64,000 nucleotides of DNA from Yamagishiella unicocca (Eukaryota; Chlorophyta; Chlorophyceae; Chlamydomonadales; Volvocaceae), in the NCBI GenBank assembly GCA_003116995.1, contig BDSL01000017.1:372001-436000 (forward strand), written 5' to 3'. Positions 35,155 to 44,907 of this stretch are shown here, piece by piece; the first letter of the stretch is position 1; each line of letters starts with the position of its first letter. The position numbers were made by a program, and so were the translations under genes. Below the pieces are notes generated by a model, which worked only from the letters and a program-made list of their open reading frames with translations, was not told where the DNA came from and made no database searches.

Positions 35155-35379
35155 GATATCACCACCACCACCATAACTGACAAGAGAGACAGGGGACCAG
35201 GAGAGAGTACGAAGGCTAAGCTTGTGTGTGTGTGTGTGTGTGCGTCCATTCGTTGGCGCGACGCGGTCGGATCGCATCACCGAGGCCCTCCGGAGACCCG
35301 ACACAAGCTGCACCTTCTGGTCTGGGGCCCATTGTGACAGTTACTTCTACACAGCCCTGCGCCACCCATCCAGGCACGT

Positions 35380-38300
35380 ATGAGGGGAGACCATGTGTCG
35401 GCATTGAAAAGGAAAATACCGATTAGGAAGCGTTTGGTACGTCCAGGCATGCAGAGAGCTGCCGGAGCACACGCTGCGGAGTGCGCCTTTGGGCGCATCC
35501 AGCGTGGCCTGGCGGACCTGAAGGCTGCCTCTGATGAAGTACTTATTATTGGGGACCTTAATGCGCGGGTTAGCCCGGCTCATGTTTCAGACCTCCCTGA
35601 TTTGATGCAGCTTGGGGCTCTTGCCGAGCGCGGAATGACCACGATCCAGCCAGCTGACTACGAGGGGATCCCCGAGCACCGAAAATGTGAAGACGGGACT
35701 GCTAATGTTTTCGGCCGGCATCTCGGGGATATCTGCCGATCCTCGGGGATGATTATCTGCAACGGACGTTTACCAGGGGATCTGAATGGTCGCCTCACCT
35801 TTCCCACGTTGGAGGGGGGTGGCAGCATGATTGATCTTTTTGTCGCATCGCCTAGGCTTTTCCATTCGCTTGCTCGGATGCGTGTAGGTGAGGTAGTGGT
35901 TGAGAGCGGGGTAAGGGTTAGTGACCACCGGCCTGTCACTATGCTGGTGCAGGGATTGATAGCTGGTTTTGAGAGCAAGGTGGGCGTCGATGGGCCTAGA
36001 CGCCGAGTCGCATTCGATGTGGCTAATTGGCGTAAGTATGCGGAGCTCTTTACTGCCGACGACGCGCCCTTACTCTTGGCCACGCAATCGGTCGCGGAGC
36101 GCTTATCAAATGGCGAGATGAACAGTACTGTAGCGGTTGAGCAGTTGAGCCGTGTGTTGGGCAAAGCTCTCACGAGTGTTTTTGGGGCCCGGCCCCGCCT
36201 GGAGGCACACGAGTGTCCTTGGTGGAACAACGACTGCCAGACCGCCAGGGACCGCATGTTCGCCGATAGGGCCAATACAAATGGCAGGAAGGAGGGGCCA
36301 AATTGGGATGCTTACTGCGAGGCGAGAGGGATCTACAACCGGGAAAAGCGAAGGGCGCGCGCTCTGCACGAGGAGAGCCTGCTGAGGGACTTCTTGCGAG
36401 CATGCCGCAATGATCACAAGCGGTTATGGCGACTGCTGGGGGATGGTGCGCGTGGGGCCTGTGTGATAAGCGATGTGAGCGTGTGGACGAAGCACTTTTC
36501 CTGCCTGCTAAATGCGGGAGCGGGAGGGCACAACATCACGGAAGTGAATAGCGCTCTTGCGTTTATCAATACCCGCGTGCGTGACCCGAACGCTGCATGG
36601 GTGGACCTGGGTGTGGTGAGGCATAGGCGTGAGAAAGCGGCCGGCATTCTGAACGAGCCGCTCACTTTGGAAGAGGTCTCGCGTGCCATCCGGCGGCTGC
36701 CCAATGGGAAGTCACCAGGCAGCGAGTCTGTACCCGCTGAGTGCTACAAGTACGCGCGCAGGCTGAGGCAGGAGGGTGATAGGCCGGAGCAGGCCGAGCT
36801 GAATCGTCTGGCTCCCACCTTGCTGGTTTTGCTACAACACATTTTTTGCACGGGGGACTTCCCTGAGCAATTCACTACTACTCTCGTTACGCCTGTGTTC
36901 AAGAAGGGCGACCCCCGAGAGCCTGGCAATTATCGGGGTATTGCTGTTGGCGGCGCGCTAGCTAAGCTGTATGCTGCAGTGTTGTTGCAGCGGCTGATCA
37001 AGGCGGGACAGGAGTTAGGGCTGCGCCACCATGGTCAAGCAGGTTTTCGCTCGAAGTACGGTACGGTTCATCACCTGTTTGTGAAAAGGGTGCTTACTGA
37101 TCGTCACAAGCGGCCAGGTGCATCTCCCCTTATTATTGTGCAGATTGATTTTGAGAAGGCTTTCGACAAAGTACCCAGGGAGGTGCTATGGGTGCGTCTA
37201 GAGGAGCGAGGTGTTCAAGGCCATTTACTTGAGGCAATAAAGAAAGCGTACGAGAAGGTCACGATGCGGGTGAAGGTCAATGGGGCGCTTGGTGACACTT
37301 TCACCTCCGAGCAGGGCGTCAAGCAGGGCGATCCGCTGAGTACGGAGCTCTTCGGACTTTTTATAGAAGCTTTGGGCGATTACATTGATGCGCAGGATGA
37401 GGGCGACCATTCCTCACACCCGAATGCTGCCCCGCGGCTTGGGGGTGTTCCTGTTTCGCTGCTGTTCTACGCGGACGATATTAGCCTTCTGGCCACGTCG
37501 TGTGCGCGTATGGGAGAGCTGCTCCGTTACGTCGATTTTTTCTGTGATGCTTTCGGGATGCGTGCGAACGTCAAAAAATGTGAGCGAATGGTGTTTGCGC
37601 ACAGCGAAATCAAGGCGGCACGGGTGGCTGCCCAGTGTGAGCGGTTGCGGCTTAAGGGGGAGAGCATTCCTGCTGTTGATAAAGCGAAGTACCTGGGGCT
37701 CGTATACGGCCCCGGTTTGCCGTTTGCTACGTGTCGACATGCACTACTTGACTCCGCGCGCGCAGCTATGTTTAGCTTAGCAGCTAAGCTGGACAGGCGT
37801 AAAATTCGGGCCCCGGACGTCAGAATGCGCACTTTTCAAGCTCGAGTGAGGTCTATCCTTACCTACGGGTGTGAGGTGTGGGGCCCTGATGCTTTAGTGG
37901 AGGCTATGGACGGTGGTCCGGTAGGCAGCCGCCGCCGGGATAGTAATAATCTTGCTAATGGCCTTTTTGAAGCCACCCTCAAGGATCCGGCCGTTCGGCT
38001 GCAAATTACGTTTATGAGGCAGGCTGCAGGAGCCTCACGCCCCTCGCACCGGTTGCTGTTTGCTGAGCTATCCCAGCTGCCTGTGCATTACTTCATTTTC
38101 AAGTTGATCTTAGGCTTTTTCAACCGCATTGTGGAGCAGCCGGGGACACACTGCCACGCCGCCTTGTTGGAGGAGCTATGTGATGCTCTACTTGTGCCGG
38201 CCGATAGTGGGTGGGGCGCCGGCTTTCTACGGTTTTGCTCTGCACTAGGTGTTGATCTTTGGAGCGGCTTGCCCAGTGGCCTCAGTGAGCGAGAGAAAGC

Positions 38301-38826
38301 TTCGTGGCTGGTGTCTAAACCGCTGCCAGCGAGCATTCTTATCGGGGCTCTGCGTGAGAAGCTGATGGAAGGTTGGAGTCATGGTAGGCTAGATGCAACG
38401 CCGTGCTCCTTCCCCTCAGACGGGAAGCAGCCTGGCATCCATATGTCGAAGTACAAGCATTGGATGGGACTACCCTTTGAGCGCAGTGCGCCCATCACAT
38501 GGCTGCCACACGTGTCGGCCTGCATGCCTTTTGAGCGGCACCGACGTCTTATGCGCTTCCGTATGTGCTGTTGGCCCATAGCGGCCAACAGGGCTCAGGG
38601 GTTGCCTAGGGAACAGAGGTTGTGTCGGATTTGCTCCAGTGGCGCTATTGAAGATGAGCAGCATGTACTGTGTGTTTGCCCTGCGTATGCCAACCTAAGA
38701 GTGGACATGCAATTACCCGTTGGGGATATGAGATCTATCATGCACACTTTTGACCAGGTTAAGTTGGCCAGTCTATTGGACCAAATCTGGGCTACGCGTA
38801 ATAATGTCGAACCCTTTGGGCGATAG
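35380..38826 (+). CDS. LINE ORF2: endonuclease (partial) and reverse transcriptase
   Basis: An open frame of 1,148 codons. Residues about 50-190 are the C-terminal two thirds of an APE-type endonuclease, with IIGDLNARV near residue 56 and SDHRPV near 180. Residues about 490-760 are the reverse transcriptase: 'FKKGDPREPGNYRGIAVGG', IVQIDFEKAFDKV, QGDPLS near 647 and the catalytic FYADD near 695. A C-terminal Cys/His motif follows near residue 1080 (LCRICSS, then EDEQHVLCVC). The frame is free of stops, so the reverse transcriptase could still be made, but the endonuclease is incomplete. The N-terminal Met is merely the first in frame. It is probably of the L1-like group common in green algae; clade not settled. 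Confidence 0.9.
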   Translation: MRGDHVSALKRKIPIRKRLVRPGMQRAAGAHAAECAFGRIQRGLADLKAASDEVLIIGDLNARVSPAHVSDLPDLMQLGALAERGMTTIQPADYEGIPEHRKCEDGTANVFGRHLGDICRSSGMIICNGRLPGDLNGRLTFPTLEGGGSMIDLFVASPRLFHSLARMRVGEVVVESGVRVSDHRPVTMLVQGLIAGFESKVGVDGPRRRVAFDVANWRKYAELFTADDAPLLLATQSVAERLSNGEMNSTVAVEQLSRVLGKALTSVFGARPRLEAHECPWWNNDCQTARDRMFADRANTNGRKEGPNWDAYCEARGIYNREKRRARALHEESLLRDFLRACRNDHKRLWRLLGDGARGACVISDVSVWTKHFSCLLNAGAGGHNITEVNSALAFINTRVRDPNAAWVDLGVVRHRREKAAGILNEPLTLEEVSRAIRRLPNGKSPGSESVPAECYKYARRLRQEGDRPEQAELNRLAPTLLVLLQHIFCTGDFPEQFTTTLVTPVFKKGDPREPGNYRGIAVGGALAKLYAAVLLQRLIKAGQELGLRHHGQAGFRSKYGTVHHLFVKRVLTDRHKRPGASPLIIVQIDFEKAFDKVPREVLWVRLEERGVQGHLLEAIKKAYEKVTMRVKVNGALGDTFTSEQGVKQGDPLSTELFGLFIEALGDYIDAQDEGDHSSHPNAAPRLGGVPVSLLFYADDISLLATSCARMGELLRYVDFFCDAFGMRANVKKCERMVFAHSEIKAARVAAQCERLRLKGESIPAVDKAKYLGLVYGPGLPFATCRHALLDSARAAMFSLAAKLDRRKIRAPDVRMRTFQARVRSILTYGCEVWGPDALVEAMDGGPVGSRRRDSNNLANGLFEATLKDPAVRLQITFMRQAAGASRPSHRLLFAELSQLPVHYFIFKLILGFFNRIVEQPGTHCHAALLEELCDALLVPADSGWGAGFLRFCSALGVDLWSGLPSGLSEREKASWLVSKPLPASILIGALREKLMEGWSHGRLDATPCSFPSDGKQPGIHMSKYKHWMGLPFERSAPITWLPHVSACMPFERHRRLMRFRMCCWPIAANRAQGLPREQRLCRICSSGAIEDEQHVLCVCPAYANLRVDMQLPVGDMRSIMHTFDQVKLASLLDQIWATRNNVEPFGR

Positions 38827-38848
38827 TTGAACCCTTTGGGCGATAGTT
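38809..38848 (+). repeat. 20-bp tandem duplication across the LINE ORF2 stop
   Basis: GAACCCTTTGGGCGATAGTT occurs twice in a row here but once in the truncated copy near 34995. The stop codon lies in the first unit, so the protein is unchanged. Confidence 0.9.
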
Positions 38849-38978
38849 ATTTTTCTTGTCTAAGGTGAGTGTACAAACGCCTGTTTTACGTTTGGCGAGG
38901 CGAGGAGCCGCACGGCTCGTTTAGTCTGTTACCACCTGGGCTACACCCCCAGTCACGTGTAACACATCATCATCATCA

Positions 38979-40675
38979 CACGGTACGACAACCCCGACTC
39001 AAGCGCCACCTCGACGTCCGTCACCGTCCGCCCAACCAAGTTCACAAAAGATCACGAAAAATTACACGACACGGACACGACGCCAAGCTGCCCAAAGACA
39101 CGTTGCGACACGCATGCATGCGTACGACAGCCGTACGACGGCCACTTGGATCTTTCGCCCTCGGAGAAGATGCAACATGCGCTAAGGAGGTACTTCTGGG
39201 CTCCAGCCATCCAGGTGCCCCAAAACCCACCAATCAAGAGCCGGCGAGACGCACACAAATGCACGGCCTGAACATCACCATACCGGTTTCCGCAAATGGT
39301 TTTACTGTAACAGTATGCGAGCGGTAGCCGGCGGCGCATCAGAAGCCGAAGGCGCAAAACGGCACCAGCCCCCCACGTAGCAACGAGGGGATGTCCTCCA
39401 GCACCTCCCCTCCATGCCCTGCTCGCCGTCAGCCCGCCCGCGCACTCCTCCTCCTAAGTTTTAGCGTACAAGCATGGCGTTTTAGCGTACAGCCTCACTC
39501 GCGACCGACTCCAGACAACACGACATAAGGCCCTCGGTCGTCAGTACATGTGCGCAGGCGCCTCCACCCGCGTTCGCTGCGGCCCAATCTGGGCCGCCGT
39601 CGAATCCCTAAGCGAGTGGACACGCAAAAAGCACGCGAAGCCGGGAACATCGTCCCCCGGCTGCCGACCACCTCCTCCACCTCCTCCGCCTGCTCCTCCT
39701 CCTCCTCCTAAACAACCGACCAACACACGCAAGAGAAACGAAGTGCACAGTCCCCGGGCGGCCTGCGGGAAAGCCCTCCAGACCCGCCCCCCCCTCTTAC
39801 ACCACCATCCTGCCAGCGCTGCGTCCAACGAGCCGCGGCTGCTGCCACCCGAGACACACCGCCGCACCGGCCTCCCAGCCACCGCCACCTGGCCGCTGGG
39901 CGCAGCTCCGCCGCCGCTATGTGTCCGTCCTCCTCCTCTCCCTCTCCCCCTCACAAACGTGCGCCACCTACACTTCCCATGACGTGTACACGGCTCTTTT
40001 CGCCACCCCTCACAAAACAACAAACACACAGACACACTCCATCTGACCTCCGCCTGCAGCTCCCACGGCCCCCTTCCAGCTCCTCCTCGAGTTCACGGGT
40101 TTCTCCTTTTGCTAGGTGGCGTGCACACCTCCCGCCGGCGCTACGCGTCTTTGAACTCTGGCTGCCTCGCGTACCCTCGGCCCGCATCCACTGACGCTGC
40201 AGCGACTGCACCCCCCCTCCGCTGCCGCGACGGGGACCAGCAAGCAGCACGCCCACGACGACTCCACCGCCCGCAATGCCGCCCGCCGGCGCCTTCGTTC
40301 ATAACACCCAACACACCGCAGCGCACACGGTGCATTCGGTCTATCCGTCAAAACCATTGCCGTCACCCCCCCCAAATACCAGCCGGCGCGCTTCTAAGGC
40401 GCTAGTGCCCCCCCCCCCCGCCACCGCCGGTTCCCACCCACGCGATCACGGCCTGTCCACCCGTAACCCTGTCTCCGGGTGTTGTTAGAGCTGCTGCTGC
40501 TACTGCCGCTGCCGCCACCGCCTTTTCGCTAGACATCTCTCTGTACAATGCTGCGGAGGAAGACTTTGCGACAATCATCCGTCCCTCCATCAGCTCCCCC
40601 GACCAGGTCGTCGTCGTCCTCCGCCTGCTGCTGCTGCTCCTCCTGCTCCCGCCCAGCCAGGCAGGCAGCAGCCGC
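38979..40675. other. Intergenic region right of the LINE, including the 3' end of the ORP gene
   Basis: No exon with phase-consistent borders was found. Several open frames are Pro/Arg/Gly-rich and follow base composition only. A TGTAA on the minus strand at 39801-39797 is the nearest candidate poly(A) signal for the ORP gene, which would give an 880-base 3' untranslated region. The part from 38979 to about 39350 is richer in A and T. Confidence 0.45.
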
Positions 40676-43600
40676 TCAGTGCTCGTAGCCGCCCCCGTCC
40701 TTCCGCAGCTTCCGGTCCCTCCGCTGCTGCTCCTCCAGGGTGAGCTTCCACTCCTGAGACTTGATCTGAGGAGGTCCAGGAGGGGTCCAGGAGTGGGTCC
40801 AGGTCGGGTGCGCGCGATAGGGAGTGACAGACAGTGCGGGCGGGTAGCGTCGGGGCGGGGGGCGGGGACGGGAAGTTGTGTGCTCCTCTGAATCCTCCTC
40901 ATGTCCCACCCAGCAGAGCGAGCCCACTCCGTCCGCCCAGTCGCCACCCCCCCCCTTCCCTCCCCCTCCCTTCCCGATACGTCGTCAGCATCCTGGCTAG
41001 CTGCTGCTTCTAATCGTCGCTGCAGCTTCTGACCTCCCCCCCCCTCGCTTCACATGCCCCGGCGCTCCTCCGGACTAACACTAGACGGCGGCACAGCCCA
41101 ACACTCCGCAGCCGTTTCCCCCCCCACGCCCGCCGGTTTTCTTCCCCCCCTCCCCCGCCAGTTTTCTCCACCCCTCATCCCCGCCGGTTCTCCCTCCCCT
41201 TCAACCCCACCCGCCCGCCAGGGACCCCCCTCCCCCACCTGGTCCCCTGCTGTCAGGAACACCACGTCCTCACGATGCCGGCAGTCGCTCGGCAGCGGCT
41301 CCACCAGCGGCCGCGCCGGCATCAGTGTCGACGAGCGCAGGTCCCACAGCCGCTTCAGCGTGCTGCCCGACGGCCCCGCGCCCATCACCCCCTTGTCCCA
41401 CTCCAGGTAGTGCAGCCAGCTGCCGTGGCATGTGTCCAGCACGGTGTCGCCCTTCAGCAGGCGCCCCACCACCTGGTCGGGCTTGTGCTGGGGCTTCTTG
41501 GCGCGGAACCACCCGGTGAACAGGCTGGTCTGAGGCTGGATGTCCACGTCGACGATGGCTCTGCCGGCGAGCAGCAGGTGGGGGGAAGGTGGGGTGGGTT
41601 GGGGTGGGTTGGGGTGGGGTGGCGGGATCGGGAGGACGTGGTTGGGGCTGCAGAGGTGCTTTGGACCCAGTCAAACCCCACCTGGGCCCAGTTAAACCCC
41701 ACCACGAGGGGGCGGCTGGCCATGGCACGAGGCTTAATGGGTTGGGCCCACCCCCGGGGAGCCAACTAGGACCCAGGACGAGGCCTCTGGGCCCAACCCC
41801 CTCCCTCCCAGGTGGTCCCCGGTGCGTCACTCACTGCAGGCCGTTCTTGGCGTCCTTGAACACCATCTGCCCGCCGTACTTGAGCACGCGCACGCCCCAT
41901 AGCACGCCTGCGAAACGGGGTGCGAGTGCGGGGACAGGGCCGCGGTGTCTAGGGGTTTAGGGTTCGACGCTTCCTCGTTTTAATCCCCCACCTTTGTTCC
42001 CTGGCTCGTGGCATCACACGCGGAACCACACCATGGCCGCTGTCGCCCTCTGCTTTGCGCCGCTCGTACGTACCCCCAGGGTTTTTATACACCCCCCCAG
42101 CTCTTCTTCCATCAGCACCGCCAGCTCCCGGCCGCCACACGACGTACGCGACCGCTTCCTTGCTGCAGCTGCGCCGCACCGGTTTCTGGCCGAAACCCAT
42201 CCTTGCGTTCTTGCACAGACACACGGGGGCCGCGCGCGCAAGGAACCGTCCCTCCACCCACCCTCCGGCCACCCCGCCTGTCCGCCCACCCTCCGGCCAC
42301 CCGCCTGTCCACCCACCCTCCGGCCACCTCGCCTGTCCACCCACTCACCCCTGACTTGCAGCCCCGGCAACTCGTACTCAATGGTGGCGCCATCGCTCCC
42401 AAAGCGGACGCAATTGCTGCCCGTCTGGCGCCCCTTGACGCTGTTGCCCTTGATGCCGGCAACCCAGTTCCCGTTGCCATAAAACACAAACTACGGGGCA
42501 CGTGGCGGGGAAGGGTGAGGGCAGCGAGGAGGCAGATGGATGCATCCATCACGCAGGACGTGCGGCAGGGGGTGTGGGACCCTAGCTGAGGGGTGCCGCG
42601 CAGTGCCGTGTGGTGCCGCATGGATCGGTTGGGATGAGTGGCGCGATGCGGCGTGTGGGTCCGGGCGTTTGCGTGTGCAAACGAGCTCACGGTGGGGAGG
42701 AAATTTAGTGGGAGTGAAGGTTCGAGGGAAACCCGTGGATGTCCGAAGTGGGAGTGAAGGTGGGGGGGGGGTAGGAGCGTTGTGTAAAACCCGGGAGTGT
42801 GAGGAAAACGGCGGCAGGGGGCGGGGAGGCACTGGTCAGCGGCGCCAACAGCCGTCCGGCACCCTGCCCCGGCACCTCGCTCGCGCGCCCCGGCACCGTG
42901 TTATGCAGGACAGAGAGGAGGGGGGGGCCGGGGCCCGGCTGCGGGCCTTATGGCGCGGCAGGTCAGGCCGGTCCCGCTGGGAGTCGTGTGGGTCCTCAGG
43001 GTCGAGCGGGGTGGCTGCCTTGCGCGCGGCACCCCTCCCCCGATCCCTTCTGCCTGGGCATCACGTAAACAGGCCTGCCCGCCCCGCCCACAGGGGAATA
43101 ACAGCTCGTCCAAATATCTTTCCATGTCATGCAATCACGCCTTAACAAGGGCGGCGCTTTTAAATGGATCGCCTTTTTAGTGGTCGCTCCTACCCGCCTC
43201 CACACACACACACACACACACCCGAAAGGAGCTAGGGCTCCGCTGGCCCCCCCACGCACACATGAGACGAGCCTTTCCCCTTCCCTCCTCCCGGGCACAC
43301 CCCCAGACAACAACACCCAAACCCGTCGTTACCTTGCCGCTGGGTTCGTACACCTCCCAGCTGCTGATCGGCGGGTGATGACTGATCTGCTCGCAGTACA
43401 CCTCAATGCCGTTGGGATAGACAGCCTGCGAGTGGGCGGGGAAGAGGGTTGCGATCAGGCAGCGCCGCAAGAGGGGGGTTTCAAGGAAGACCCGTGGATG
43501 CCAGAAAAAAACGTTTAGAACAGACGGGGGTTGGCTGGCGTGCCAGCTAACAGCTTCACGACGTCGGTAATGGACGAGGACCGGGAGGATAGGGCCCACC

Positions 43601-44907
43601 CAGACCCCACCCAGACCCCACCTAGACCCCGTTCAGGTCCTTCCACCTTCGTTCATGGTGGCGGCGAGTGGAGCAACCAGCTTGTCAGCTCTGGCGCAAT
43701 GCTGGTGCAACGATGAATACGCGCCGCGCCGCACCGCACGCACCGCACGCCAATAGCTCACCGGCACTGTGTGCACCAACACTGGCGCAACGCTAATGCG
43801 ACGAATCGCACACACCGCGCATACCGCACCTGATACGTCTCCCCCAGGATGGGATTGAAAGGTTTGTGGAACGAGACTTGGCGGCAGAGGCCCGAGACAG
43901 CAAAAGCGACGATGTACCGCAGGCGGTCGACGGGGTCGGTGCAGTTGGCGGCGGCCACCAGCAGGGAGTTGTACTCCCAGTTCGTGGTCAAACGTTCCAG
44001 GAAGGAGCGAGGCTCGAAGAGGCACACCGGCAGGGAGATCTTTGTGAGGTTGATTCCCTCCTTGAACATGTGGCTGCCGACCTGGGGATGCAGACGCAGA
44101 TGTGGGATGGACGTGTGCAGGGCGGTGCGACGGGTACATGGGAGGGGCCGCGGCCGACGGGGTGAGTCCGGGGTGCGCAGAGGAAGGCAGGCGACCGTCG
44201 AGGAACGAGACTAGGAGAGGCAGGTAGGGAGTTGGCGCAGAGACCAGGCGCAGCAGGGTCTTTATATATAAAAAAACATTGTACGCTCGAGTTCGTGGTC
44301 TCGAGCGTATCACCGGGATGCGAGGGCTACTCCACGCGGACGGTTTGCATACATCGCGCAAACTTCGCTACGGGAGGCCAAACGGTGCGTGTTGCTCGAA
44401 GCGAGCCGCTCTGTCGACCCCGAAAACCTCGCTATGCACAACCCAATATCGCTGAAGGACTAAACCCAGGCCAAAAAGCGGCCTTAGTAGGGAATATCCA
44501 CGCTCGCGATTACGCCGCTCGCTTACCCGTTTAAGCCAGTTCCATAATTGCGCCTGCTTTGACGACAAGAGGTAAAGTGAGGATACATCATGCGTCAGCT
44601 CAGGCCACGAAAGACAGGGTTTTGGCTCAGCTCGCGTAAACCCGCCCAGCAGCAACTCGCCCGTTGCTCTTTAAGCTGCTGCTGATGCTCAGGAGTATCA
44701 AATCTATATCCTCCCTGTCCAGTTGCATCGGGCTCGGGGTCTTTGTCCTGCAGCTCTTGAACATCCTCCTGCAAAAAGGTGTAAACGCGCAGGGTTCAGG
44801 CATCGGGCCGCCAGTTTCCATTTACCAAGACTCAGCTTCGTGCATGGACTCACCATATGCATTTTGTCAAGAACATCGCAAAATTCGTCGTCTGCTACCT
44901 TGGCCAT
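40676..44907 (-). CDS. Oxysterol-binding protein-related protein (short ORP), 386 residues
   Basis: ORPs carry sterols or phosphatidylserine against PI4P between membranes at contact sites. Nine exons join in exact phase: 44907-44854, 44768-44661, 44553-44527, 44081-43830, 43425-43333, 42490-42349, 41907-41835, 41560-41239 and 40765-40676. The product begins MAKVADDEFCDVL, has an acidic N-terminal segment and no PH domain, so it is of the short, cytosolic type. The lid and core follow: 'GINLTKISLPVCLFEPRSFL', FHKPFNPILGETYQ, and the signature EQISHHPPISSWEVY, whose paired histidines bind the PI4P phosphate. Later come GNGNWVAGIKGNSVKG, 'PLVEPLPSDCRHREDVVFL' and the C-terminal EEQQRRDRKLRKDGG, the usual basic end. 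The second intron uses a GC donor and is followed by a 27-base exon. The family call is firm; the ligand cannot be told. Confidence 0.93.
42718..42748 (+). repeat. Dispersed repeat family A, short copy in ORP intron
   Basis: GGTTCGAGGGAAACCCGTGG followed by ATGTCCGAAG, matching the copies at 8660 and 13039. It lies in the intron after ORP exon 5, antisense to the gene. Confidence 0.6.
43470..43530 (+). repeat. Dispersed repeat family A, copy in ORP intron
   Basis: GGGTTTCAAGGAAGACCCGT, GGATGCCAGAAAAAAACG and TTTAGAACAGACGG. It is very close to the copy at 6950 in an unrelated gene and lies in the intron before ORP exon 5. Confidence 0.65.
44282..44309. repeat. Perfect 10-bp inverted repeat with 8-base loop
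   Basis: TACGCTCGAG and CTCGAGCGTA flank the loop TTCGTGGT. It lies in the ORP intron between the 27-base exon and exon 4, just after an A/T-rich stretch (TATATATAAAAAAACATT). Confidence 0.8.

Larger units (their letters stand above)
35226..38978 (+). mobile_element. LINE (non-LTR retrotransposon), partly 5'-truncated
   Basis: Contains an uninterrupted ORF2, a 3' untranslated region of about 140 bases and a CAT/ATC-repeat tail typical of tail-less (non-poly-A) LINEs. The endonuclease domain lacks its first third, including the expected N and E motifs, so the copy is truncated or rearranged at its left. The left border is placed loosely at a TG microsatellite, and no target-site duplication could be matched. 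Orientation is opposite to the neighbouring coiled-coil gene. Confidence 0.8.
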
